Shown here in pieces: positions 37,201 to 46,583 of a DNA stretch of 64,000 bases; within the stretch, counting starts at the first letter, position 1; the number at the start of each line of letters is the position of its first letter. The stretch is from Cladophialophora immunda (lineage: Eukaryota; Ascomycota; Eurotiomycetes; Chaetothyriales; Herpotrichiellaceae). A program made the translations under genes and the position numbers. The stretch spans positions 1,826,855 to 1,890,854 of the forward strand of contig NW_015622544.1 in NCBI RefSeq assembly GCF_000835495.1. Reading direction: 5' to 3'. Below the pieces are notes generated by a model. It worked only from the letters and a program-made list of their open reading frames with translations, had not been told where the DNA came from and did not search any database.

Positions 37201-38278
37201 TTGAGGACTACGTTGTAGTTGTGGTTGTATTGCCGGAACACAAATACAACGGGTTGTGGGACAGATCGACCTGCAGCATACCGTCCTGGTTTTGCAGCTT
37301 GTTTCTCAACATGCAAGACTAGCAGCCACGTTGCACAGGATCGGACGGAGAATTTTGCTGCAAACGGGTTTGCTCGTGGAGAAACCGGTTGACTGATGTG
37401 CAACTCGCAGGTCATGTTGGTCAAGGGCGAGGGGTTGAGGGGTTGGAAGTCGGATCCGAGACAGTGCGAAGATCAATGAACCTGGGAAAAGAGAAATTTC
37501 CTCGTTGAAGATCGACGGTGTGGGCGTGACCTGCGCGACCTTCTCCCTTCATCTCGCACATGGCGAATCAGCATAGAGTTCGCCGGAGAAAGATCGTTTT
37601 GGTCAAGGTTGTATCCCCTTAAAGGAGTGTCGGGGTATGATGAGCCCCTTTTAATCCACGCTCTTTTCTTTTGCGTTATCGTCCAATCTCTAACAGCGGA
37701 CCTTGAGCCTATCGGTGAGCGGGGCCACCATGAGGCTTGATTGCAGCCATAAATTGACGCGTATCGGGAAGCGCGATTCAGATAGATGCAGGTGGAGCAT
37801 GAGCCTCACACCGTCGGGGATGGCGTTATGATTGTTTGTACGAGTAGGTAGGCAATAAGGAGAGGAGAACCAAGCACAGCAAGGGCGTCATCAACTCGTA
37901 ATCCTCTTTTGTCCCCCACAAGCCAGGACATGCCTAAGCTGATTGAAGAGATGATTGACGCGTCGAGACCCGGGGCGCAGTGCTTGCAGGGACGGGAGCG
38001 AAGAGCTGAACGCACGAAGGCGGCTGAAGATCGAAGAATACGAGCTCGACGCCTCTCGACACCGATGCTGGAGGGGCAGCTAGCCGGAGATGCAAACGGC
38101 ACTCGGGTCGTTTGAAAAGGTAATGCAACTCCTTGAGTTTAGGTTTGTCTGTAATGATTGTGTGAGACAAAATAAAATAAACTGAGGATGAAGAAAAGGT
38201 GGACATTATTGGGCGATGGGTCAACATGGATGAGGCTCCCAAGAACTGATGGGCGCAGGCTGTAGCGAAAATCCTAGT

Positions 38279-38291
38279 CCCCCCCCCCCCC
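38279..38291 (+). repeat. Poly-C tract of 13
   Basis: A homopolymer of 13 C within non-coding DNA. Its length may be affected by sequencing error. Confidence 0.8.
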
Positions 38292-38974
38292 GGTAAGAAG
38301 CCAGGGTGACCAGGGTGGGCGCTGTTAGTGGGCGGGCGTGGTTAGACTACTAGGCTGCTAGGCTGCTCGGCTTCTAATTTTCTTAGGGAGCTGGTAGGGT
38401 AGGCTCCTAGGCGCGGGTGTCCCAAATGTCATCTGCAGGCGCATGTGGTGCACCCGTAACATGCTTTTAGCGGTGCCCATCTCCCCAGTTTTTCCCAAAG
38501 TTCACAGCTGCCCTCTGCTCCCCTTTTGCCAGCCCGGTCCAGCGCCTGCCCTCCCTGCGCCTTTTGCGGTGTGCCTGTGAACCTGCAAACCTACACAATC
38601 CTCACCACCCTCGCTCCTCGACCCTCGACTCTCAATCCTCAATCAACTAGTCTTGACACCTCTCGTTGACGATTTTCTTGCCATCTTGCTCTGCACGAAC
38701 CGCACTGGACTGCATGCTTCGTGTAACAAACCGCTTCCATCTCCATTGTTTTGATCTCGCCCAACTCCGTTGTCAACACGGGGAATTCTTCTTTGTTTGC
38801 GGCTGGCAACAAACCACCCTCACCAGTCCTCCGTTGCCCTTTGTTTTGACCACACCGACGACCAGACCCAGAAACCCTCGTTCAAGTCAACCCATGTTAA
38901 TGTCCTAATTCAACTAGAACCACTGCCAACTAACCGTCAAAGTGGCAGCGACTACCGTGACTGTTTCGCCAGTC

Positions 38975-40665
38975 ATGGCAAACTCGTGCGTCCCTCTCCC
39001 TAATTCCAGTCTCTACCCATTCTGACTTCTCGCAGTTTTGCTACGGCATGGCGCTCTTTCTGGCATACCATGACCTCCAATGACCGCCATGCCTCCCACG
39101 ACTCTCCCTACCGGACCGGTCAACATGTCCCTGTCGGACAAAGTCGACATGCCCCCCTGACGTCCGTCGCAACCAGTGCCATTGAGTCGCACCAGGATCT
39201 CTCCCAGACATACCACGACGAATCCAAACGACCTTCAGTCTCGTCAACCCAATTAGCCCAGTCACCTGCCAGACCATACTCACCGGGCATGCGCTCCGTA
39301 TCATCTCCCAAGCGTGCTGGAACCGAGGAGGTGGTGTCCCCAGGCGAGATCCAAATGCAGAACTTTGCCGACGGTGCACCTCCACCCCCTCCTGTGTCTC
39401 ACTCCTGGAAGAAGATCGACCGCTGGGCTGAGAAGAACTATCCGGAGCTTTGGGACCAGCTGGGCGAGGGGTGTACGCAGAATGACATCAACGAGCTGGA
39501 GCATGAGCTGAACATGTCATTACCGCAAGACGTCCGCGAGTCCCTCGCCATTCATGATGGTCAAGAACGCGGTGGCAGACCAACTGGTATCATTTTTGGC
39601 TGTATGCTGCTCGACTGTGAAGAAATTGTGCAGGAATGGAAGAATTGGCAGGTTGTCAACGAGGAGTATCTGAGCGGTGCCCGGAAACCCTCGTACAGCT
39701 CCAAAGGTCTCAGTAACAGCGCTTCCTCGTCAAGCCAGGCCAATGGCAATCGCTTCTGGCGACAAGAATTGCTCGATCGACAAGAGTCACAACCCCCTAA
39801 CGCCATCCAGAAAGCATATGCTCATCCCAGCTGGATTGCCCTAGCCAGAGATTGGGGCGGTAACAATATTGCCATCGATCTGGCACCGGGACCAATGGGC
39901 AAATGGGGCCAAGTCATTCTTTTTGGAAGAGACTACGATTGTAAATATGTCGTTGCACGGTCGTGGGCGCACTTTCTGGCCACCGTGGCAGACGACCTGA
40001 GCAGCGAGAAAGTCTTTGTCGACGAGGAAACCGGCGAGCTGAAACTGAAGGAATTCAAGACTGAGTCAGTCGAACCCGGTTATATGGATATTTTGCGCTG
40101 GCGAGCAGACCAGAAATATGGACGGAGAGGACCGAAACGGAGATCCCAACCACCAGGATTAAACAACAACAGCTCAGTGGCGCAGAACGGCCGGCATTCC
40201 CCCTACAACAGTCCCGTCGTTGGTGAGGATAGAGGTCGATCACCTCACCGTTTTTCACGGGGACCTACGGGTAGCCCCAGGCACACAGTCAGCAGTCCTC
40301 TTGCACGAGTTCAAGAGGAAATTGCCCAACCGCAAGCCATTCGTCCCGGTGGAGATGTAGTACGGGACTTCGCTGAAGCGGCAGAGGATTCTGTCAGTGA
40401 AGGCAAGAAACGAGCAGCTCCCACGCCCATCGATTCACAAGTGGCGACTGCCACCAAGCAAGCTGGAGATAAACTTGTCGATGTCTCGACGCCCGCGTCA
40501 TTGAAGAGCGCAGACTCGAAGGACTTCCCCGCTACTCGACTCACCCGAGTCCTGACAGCTGGCAACAACGAAACCCAGGACGACAAACCGAAGGAACCAG
40601 AACCCGAAGTTAAGGGCTTGGGGGTCAACGGGATCGAGGGAGAAATGAAGACGGTGGCGATTTAA
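38975..40665 (+). CDS. SMI1: Smi1/Knr4 family cell-wall regulator
   Basis: 546-residue intracellular protein from a tiny 11-nt coding exon (38975-38985) and exon 39036-40665; the intron starts GTGCGT and ends CGCAG. Splicing yields the start MANSFATAWRSFWHTMTSND, followed by the NDRHASHDSP segment I recognise from fungal homologs. In yeast Knr4/Smi1 coordinates cell-wall synthesis with the Slt2 integrity pathway. The globular Smi1/Knr4 domain runs from about residue 115 to 330 (HSWKKIDRWAEKNYPELWDQ at its start; GGNNIAIDLAPGPMGKWGQV near its end). The C-terminal 200 residues are polar, Ser/Pro-rich and probably disordered. It is the next recognisable gene after the glucan synthase, in the same direction, and converges on BMT2. 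Confidence 0.9.
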
Positions 40666-41239
40666 TCATCCTATCTTGTATTTTTGTTTTTGACAACGGC
40701 CTGAGTCGGTATAAATGACCCCAAACATCGCCTGGATATGGCGTTCTGGGGCACATGGAGCATTGAATGCAAGCATCAACAGACTTATTCATCATGGAAG
40801 GCGCGCTTTTACTACACAGCCCCGGCGTCTCTGGCTTTTATTGTCGAAAGCTATCCCTTTTTGGCAAACTCTCTGGGTGGGATCAGGTGGAAGGGACATG
40901 GCTTATTGTATGGGTAGAGTTGATATTCCAATTGGCGGCAACCGATATTGCGGACGGGCGACTGAGCAAGAAGTTCGACGTCTCCTCCAGAGAGAACACG
41001 GCGCTGCGCCCCGATCACTAAACATACCATGTAGAAAAGAAGTGGGCGGATATCCAGCTGATTGGAAGGGGGAGAGAAGAGCACGTCCAAGGGGAGAAGC
41101 ATCCGGGGTGGACAGTGTACGGACTACGTTGAAAGGACTGGAAACAGAGAAGACTTGAAGGCAATCCAAACAGACTCTATTGCATTCCCTTCGATCCACA
41201 GTTTCCCTTGATTGCGCCCTGCCCTCAAGTCGACAGATT
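40666..41239. other. Convergent spacer SMI1 / BMT2
   Basis: 574 bases with two 3' ends. No gene is seen. Confidence 0.5.
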
Positions 41240-42670
41240 CTATGGCTCCCAATCGTCGTCGTCCAGTACGATGCAAAAATTGTTCCTGCCGCCTCCGGGA
41301 TTGATCTCCCTCTTTTTAAACACCGTGTCGCCGCCACTTTTAATCCACTTGTCTCTGGCTCTTGGTCCGTCGAAGCGCCAGAGGCTGTAATGCAGCTTGC
41401 GCGTGGTCTTTGTGTGCAGGTGGATGTAGCCGAGCGAGTTGAGGATGGCGGTGAGATGCTGCGGCGTGAGGTAGCGGCTGTTGTGCAAGCAGGGCGAGGG
41501 CAGGACGAGGAAGAGGCACGGGAGCTGTGTCACGTCGTGCGGACTGGCTTCTTCCGTTTTGTCGTCGTCGTCGGTAGTCTCACCCATCCGGCGGTTCCCC
41601 TGGCAAGGGAGGAATGTAGAAGTAGCCGGGGCTGGGGTCGGTTGTGATTGTGATTGTGATTGTGCTATCGGACGTGATTTCGAGTGTGATGGTGATGGTG
41701 ATAGTGGCGGCGAGAAGAACAAGGTCGTACGCTTCAGCATCGCTCCCCGCTGCTTGGGGTCGGGCACGTAGTTCAACACCAGGCTGAGACTGAGCACATC
41801 GTACCCTCCTCGCTGCTGCTCGCGGTCACACCGCTCCCCCCTTTTGCTGCCGCCGCGTCCGACCCCGCTGGGAAGTGGGAGGTGCATGAAGTCGACCTCT
41901 TCGATCCCCTCTTCGGCGCTGCGCAGATCGATCCGCCTCACGTGCGTGACCCCCGCGACGTTCAGGGCGTTGTGCGTGCTCAGTGCGCCAATCTCGAGGA
42001 TGCGGAGCGGATGCACTCCTGCCGCGGGCTCTTGAGGATTCGTAGCCTGTCCGCCATCGCCATCGCCATCTTCGTCCTCGTCCTCGTCGACGTCGACGTC
42101 GACGTCGTCATCATGATGACCCTGCAAGTGAGTCTCCTGTCGTCCCCTCCGTCGTAAAGCGCCCTCACGGCGGTTGCGCAGGGCAGCCTTGCGAGAGCCA
42201 AGCTCCCCCTCGAGCCAGCGGACCAGCACGCGGCTGGAGTCGCCGCCGCGCTCGGCGCTCTGGCCCGTCCGGCTCGCGCGCTGGTACGACTGCAACCCGC
42301 CCTGCGCTGCGAGCTGAGCCTCGATCTCGCGGGCCGCGTCGACGTCGTGCCTCGCGCGCGCGTGCGCGAGGCGCTTCTGGAGCAGGTGGTGCGTATTGAT
42401 CAGCGCGCGGGTGTGTTTCGACGAGGGCGTCGACCGAGCGGAGATGCTGGACGATGACGGTGGACCACCTGCTGTTTTCGCGCTCGCCGTCGTCGGGCTC
42501 GGGGCCGGCGCCGGGGCCGGCGCCCAGGAAGCGGCGAGGAGAGGCGGACGAGTCGATTTCAAGGACGTCGGCACTTTGGATCTCGCCTTGCTACGTCGTG
42601 GAGCCTTGTCCTTGCCCTTACTCTTGCTCTTGCTCTTGGCCGAGGGTGGCTGCTGTGATGGGATGGCCAT
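41240..42670 (-). CDS. BMT2: 25S rRNA adenine-N1 methyltransferase Bmt2
   Basis: 476-residue single-exon nucleolar enzyme. Yeast Bmt2 makes m1A at position 2142 of 25S rRNA. Family segments are clear: QSYQRASRTGQS (127-138), SSRVLVRWL (145-153), the SAM site LEIGALSTHNA (225-235), IDLRSAEEGIEEVDFMHLPL (247-266) and SLVLNYVPDPKQRG (296-309), then SRYLTPQHL and the C-terminal FDGPRARD. Two low-complexity insertions are odd: a Asp/Glu run at about 187-206, just before the SAM motif, and a Ser/Pro/Gln-rich stretch at about 320-385 inside the catalytic fold. The first 95 residues are Lys/Ser/Pro-rich with likely nucleolar targeting signals. Confidence 0.88.
   Translation of the reverse strand: MAIPSQQPPSAKSKSKSKGKDKAPRRSKARSKVPTSLKSTRPPLLAASWAPAPAPAPSPTTASAKTAGGPPSSSSISARSTPSSKHTRALINTHHLLQKRLAHARARHDVDAAREIEAQLAAQGGLQSYQRASRTGQSAERGGDSSRVLVRWLEGELGSRKAALRNRREGALRRRGRQETHLQGHHDDDVDVDVDEDEDEDGDGDGGQATNPQEPAAGVHPLRILEIGALSTHNALNVAGVTHVRRIDLRSAEEGIEEVDFMHLPLPSGVGRGGSKRGERCDREQQRGGYDVLSLSLVLNYVPDPKQRGAMLKRTTLFFSPPLSPSPSHSKSRPIAQSQSQSQPTPAPATSTFLPCQGNRRMGETTDDDDKTEEASPHDVTQLPCLFLVLPSPCLHNSRYLTPQHLTAILNSLGYIHLHTKTTRKLHYSLWRFDGPRARDKWIKSGGDTVFKKREINPGGGRNNFCIVLDDDDWEP
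42060..42112 (+). repeat. Asp/Glu-coding trinucleotide repeats inside BMT2
   Basis: GCCATC, GTCCTC and GTCGAC tandem units on the plus strand encode, on the other strand, the acidic run of BMT2. The tract is likely variable in length between strains. Confidence 0.7.
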
Positions 42671-43216
42671 GCTGGATCGATCATGGTTTTATGTCGCGCT
42701 GCCAGGGCTCAAAATGGCACGACGACGAGGGAGAAAATAATGTCCATGCTTGTGTTGGGCCTTGTATTGAACATTCCGGTTCCTTTTAGCGGTGATGATG
42801 CCGTTCTCGACGTTTATACATTTCAGCGCTTGTTGCAACAGTGAAAATCGAAGTCGGAGCGGCCAATCATCTTCGTCTTTGCAATGGATCCGCCATCTCC
42901 ATATTAGGAAGAATCTTGAATCTATTATTATTGGTACAGATCAGAAACCATAGTATCTCTCCCTGACAATGTTCTTAGAACGTGCGGGCATCAATAACTT
43001 CTTTAAACCATGGCAGTCTGTGGGCTGTCATATTAAGAGGCTATCGATCCCTATCACAGGGTTTCCTCCTTGAGCACACAGGCCTAGTCTGACCAAACTC
43101 CTTTCCGTGGATCTGGCAAAGCCCTGGGCTTCCAGTGTGCTACTCATACATCTTTTGGTCGTAAATCGTAATGATCCATATCTGGGCCTCGAGACCCATC
43201 TCCAGCCCTCCCTCTA
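42671..43216. other. Spacer between KIN17 and BMT2
   Basis: 546 bases between two genes of the same orientation. It holds the BMT2 promoter and the KIN17 3' end; no gene is seen. Confidence 0.5.
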
Positions 43217-44284
43217 TCAAACCCGCTGCCTTTTGAACACATTCCCGCCATGAACACCATTAGCCTCCCGTTGGCGTTTCCGCTCGATCTCTTCTTTCAT
43301 AATCCGCTCCGCTTCGCTCATCGGCCTTTGCTGGACAGAGCCCACTGATTTTTTTGGAGCACCCAATGGGTTCTTCTTGGAAGATGCGGCGAACACATTC
43401 TTCGGCTTGGTTGACGAGCTGCCAAAGGACATGGATACAGGCGGCTTTGCAGAGGTCTGCACTGCCTTGGGGTCGTCGGACACGGGAGGCGAAGTCGTTG
43501 GGGTTACGGTGTTCTCTTTCTCCTTGTCAGATGATGGTTCATCTTTCTCCGAGAGAGGAGGAGTTGGTGGTTTAGCCGTCTCGGGTGTCTGTTTCTTCGC
43601 TCCAAAATTGAGCACGATTTTCTCTCCCTCCTTTCGTTTGATACCCTCGCCGCCAACATCCTCCGTATCGTCCTCCTGTTCCTCTTCATCTTCTACAGTG
43701 TCCGCCAATCCTTGCCGCTTTGCTTTTCGGATCTGTTCTTGGATCATTCTTTGCTCTCGTTCTTCGTCGCCGCGGTCTTGTCTTTCCTTCTTCCGGATCG
43801 CCTCCTGACGCCGCAGTGCTTCAGGACTGTTATCAATCCAACTGATTGTGAGCCCACTTGCGCCAGTGCGGCTTTCGTTCTTCTCATCCTCGTCCACGCG
43901 GCATAGTCCTTCTCTGCCCAGGTACTTCGCAAACTCTGTCAGACTACTCCATTTGGTCGCATTCATATGTACATGCTGTTTATTTGAAATGTACTCTTGA
44001 TAGAATTGGTTGACATTGACCTTTTTCTCGCCGTGCCCGGTACGCAGGAGTTGGATGAAGTCTCGGAGGAACTGGTTTGAATAGTCGTTGATGGCTTTCC
44101 GAGGGTCCTCGCCAATCAGCTGCATCTGGCGGACGTGGGATTCGGACGCGACATGGCATTTGAAACCGTTTTCATCCCGCATTTGCCGCTGACATGCTTG
44201 ACAGTACCATCGCAACCGTTGAAGTCCTTTCGACTTCATCTGGTTGGCGATGTACTTGGTCGATCCCACTTCTGCTCGAGGCAT
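43217..44284 (-). CDS. KIN17-like zinc-finger nucleic-acid binding protein
   Basis: 355-residue nuclear protein, single exon. It has a C2H2-type finger at the N-terminus (C28-x2-C31-x12-H44-x5-H50) followed by the Kin17 winged-helix domain (about 51-160) with the FIQLLRTGHGEKKVNVNQFY and HMNATKWSSLTEF segments. Beyond this come a charged helical region rich in Arg/Glu (about 155-200), an acidic patch and a Ser/Pro-rich tail. Animal KIN17 has two extra SH3/KOW-like domains at its C-terminus that are absent here, as is usual for fungal members (yeast Rts2). The family acts in DNA replication/repair and pre-mRNA splicing. It is divergent from the 2OG oxygenase. Confidence 0.9.
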   Translation of the reverse strand: MPRAEVGSTKYIANQMKSKGLQRLRWYCQACQRQMRDENGFKCHVASESHVRQMQLIGEDPRKAINDYSNQFLRDFIQLLRTGHGEKKVNVNQFYQEYISNKQHVHMNATKWSSLTEFAKYLGREGLCRVDEDEKNESRTGASGLTISWIDNSPEALRRQEAIRKKERQDRGDEEREQRMIQEQIRKAKRQGLADTVEDEEEQEDDTEDVGGEGIKRKEGEKIVLNFGAKKQTPETAKPPTPPLSEKDEPSSDKEKENTVTPTTSPPVSDDPKAVQTSAKPPVSMSFGSSSTKPKNVFAASSKKNPLGAPKKSVGSVQQRPMSEAERIMKEEIERKRQREANGVHGGNVFKRQRV

Positions 44285-45023
44285 GGCTGCGGTGGTCTAG
44301 GGTAGGAGAGACAAAGATGCGTCGACGAGGAAGTGGGGGGTTGGATCGTAAAAAGGCCTGGTGGAAGGGTTTTCAAGTATGATGGTTTGGCTCGCAGCTG
44401 GTGAAGCGAGTGGCAAGCACGTCAAGTCAGCCTTGTCACATGATCTGATCCCTCCGACCTATCCTGCTGACTAATGAGACAAGGCTGAGAATGATGGCAT
44501 CCGTCTCTTGTCCAGAAACAACCAGCAACATAGAAACTGCCAAAAATGCCCCTCGACGGTCCTTTCGAATTATTGCGCGGCGCTCAAGGAATTGACCCTC
44601 GGCAGGTAACGATCAGAGAGCCCTCCAGGGACGAAATCGCATGTGGTGACTGACAAATACAACTCGTCAAGAACGAATCAGGGGCCGATGAGTGCTGCGT
44701 ACAACAGAGTCCAGATGCTTTATCAACGGCGGTTGGCATGGCATGTCGAACAGATATGCAGGACCATAGTCGTTTTGTGCCGTTGATGTGCGCACTGCTG
44801 ACCTAGTAGCGAATAGCATGGATGGAAACGACTATGGCGACATTTGGAGAAAGGTTGACACAATCAAGTCCGATTCACTTCTTGCAGTATTTCTGATAAG
44901 GAGAACTGCGGGTAGTGTATAGAGGCATACTAGGTTTTCACTCTCGCGTCACTACCCTGAGGAGGTCGAGCTGGAATTTTGGCTCCCACTGATCATAGCA
45001 AAGGCCAGACTTCAATATCAATC
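44285..45023. promoter_or_regulatory. Divergent intergenic region KIN17 / 2OG oxygenase
   Basis: 739 bases between two divergent starts; no coding sequence. The oxygenase frame runs on upstream to 44979, but only from a TTG codon. Confidence 0.45.
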
Positions 45024-46184
45024 ATGTCGGCTACCGTCACTGATACCAAAGCTCCAGCTGCCAATGGAGTTCAGGATCCTCAGCAGTATGACTACAGCCG
45101 TCTCAAGCCCTACGTGCACCCGCCGGTGACCAAAGCAGACCTCCCCTGGGCTGAGCTCGTCACGCTCGACCTCGAGGACCTGAGCCGGCCGGGCGGCAAA
45201 GAGCGTCTGGCGAAGCAGCTGGAACATGCCGTCCACCACGTCGGTTTCTTCTATGTGAAGAACTTTGGCCTGTCCCAGGAAGAAGTCGACCGACAATTCA
45301 CGCTCGCACAGAACTTCTTCGAGCTGCCCGTCGCGGAGAAGGAGAAATACGAGGTGCGCTACGCAGAGGCCGACTACAACGGCTGGAGGCGGCCCGGGCG
45401 CTCGCTGCAGGCCAATTCCCGGGACAACGTCGAGATGCTCAACTTCCCCAAGTTCACCGGAGACTTTGTCGGCAAGTACGACTACCCCGACCTGATCAAG
45501 GCCCACCTGGGCGAGATCGAGACGTTTCAGCGCGCCCTCCACGCCAACGTGGTGCTCCCGCTTCTGCGGCTCTTTGCCGTCGTCCTGCAGCTGCCGGACG
45601 AGGACTACTTGGTTAACCAGCACACCTACGACAAGAAGAGCGAGGACCATTTCCGGTACATGCTCTACCACCCGCGCACCGAAGAGCAATGGGCCGCCAG
45701 CGACTACGGGAGGCGCGGCGGGCACACCGACCTGGGCACCGTGACACTCCTGTTCCGCCAGCCGGTGGCCGGCCTGCAAATCCTCGGCGAAGACGGCAAC
45801 TGGACGTACGTGTCGGCTCAGCCCGGCACCATCACCGTGAACCTCGCGGACACCATCTCGCATCTGACCGGCGGCTGGCTCAAGAGCTCGGTCCACCGGG
45901 TCGTCGCCCCTCCGGAGGATCAACGCCAGTACAAACGCACCGGGTTGCTGTACTTTGCCCGCCCGCACAACGACACAGTGCTTGTCCCCATCACCGACTC
46001 GCCGGTCTTGGAAAAGGCCGGTGTCCAGCCCAGGTTCGACAAGCTGGTCACAATGGAGCAGTGGGTCAAGGCAAAGCAGACTCTGCAGTTGAATCCAGAC
46101 GTCGCGGCCAAGAGGTGGGCGGAACGGGGAGATGGGACAGTTGAGGTTCTCGCTGGATTCCGAGACCAAAAGTACAAGTCATAG
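45024..46184 (+). CDS. Isopenicillin-N-synthase-like 2OG-Fe(II) oxygenase
   Basis: 386-residue single-exon non-haem iron oxygenase. The N-terminal DIOX_N-type region (about 40-150) includes VGFFYVKNFGL, and the C-terminal double-stranded beta-helix holds the metal triad H234-x-D236 (GGHTDLG) and H291 (SSVHRVV). The 2OG anchor is R305 in KRTG; the usual RxS motif here is RxG. Members range from ethylene/flavonoid and thymine oxidases to secondary-metabolite enzymes, so the substrate is open. No synthase or regulator is beside it. It is clearly intact, and antisense frames over it are shadows. Confidence 0.87.
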   Translation: MSATVTDTKAPAANGVQDPQQYDYSRLKPYVHPPVTKADLPWAELVTLDLEDLSRPGGKERLAKQLEHAVHHVGFFYVKNFGLSQEEVDRQFTLAQNFFELPVAEKEKYEVRYAEADYNGWRRPGRSLQANSRDNVEMLNFPKFTGDFVGKYDYPDLIKAHLGEIETFQRALHANVVLPLLRLFAVVLQLPDEDYLVNQHTYDKKSEDHFRYMLYHPRTEEQWAASDYGRRGGHTDLGTVTLLFRQPVAGLQILGEDGNWTYVSAQPGTITVNLADTISHLTGGWLKSSVHRVVAPPEDQRQYKRTGLLYFARPHNDTVLVPITDSPVLEKAGVQPRFDKLVTMEQWVKAKQTLQLNPDVAAKRWAERGDGTVEVLAGFRDQKYKS

Positions 46185-46583
46185 ACTCGTAGGTGGCGGT
46201 ATGCCGTACTATTTCATTCTCCATGACACGAACTATACAATCGAGAACAAGACAAGAAACTTGGACTGGTCTTTGCAACATCATTGGCGACTACAGTAAC
46301 TCATAAACTATAAACTCTATGCACAACTCTATCCCCACTCAGATAACGCGTCAAAGAGATCAATATATCAATCCCACTGCTGTACTGACATAAGTGATAG
46401 CTCTAACGGGTAGTGTCTGTCCTGTAGAGGCGAATTGCCTGGTCGCCCCACAGACATACAGCACATCGTGCCGGACAGAGAGATCAACGCAAAGCGAGAT
46501 AAGAATCCACCAAAAAGAGAAACAGCAACGACAAAATGCACATCGCGAGTACATACGAAACAGGATAACAGTAATCCCATGTT
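46185..46583. other. Convergent spacer
   Basis: 399 bases between the oxygenase and the CorA gene 3' ends; no gene is seen. Confidence 0.5.

Larger units (their letters stand above)
34091..38974. other. 4.9-kb gene-free region between AGS and SMI1
   Basis: No frame here looks like protein; the longest (about 180 codons, minus strand at 35359-35907 and 36873-37424) lack motifs and have random-like composition. Visible structure: a GATAGATG tandem near 34201-34216, a run of 13 C at 38279-38291, a CTAGGCTG-type repeat near 38350-38370, and a C/T-rich stretch from 38500 that should be the SMI1 promoter and leader. Confidence 0.45.

Noticed and set aside
36873..37424. 183-codon minus-strand frame downstream of AGS
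   Set aside because: No domain or signal; it overlaps another unsupported frame on the same strand.
45018..46169. 383-codon minus-strand frame opposite the 2OG oxygenase
   Set aside because: It is antisense to an intact enzyme with a full metal triad; its composition is repetitive Val/Leu/Asp without any domain.
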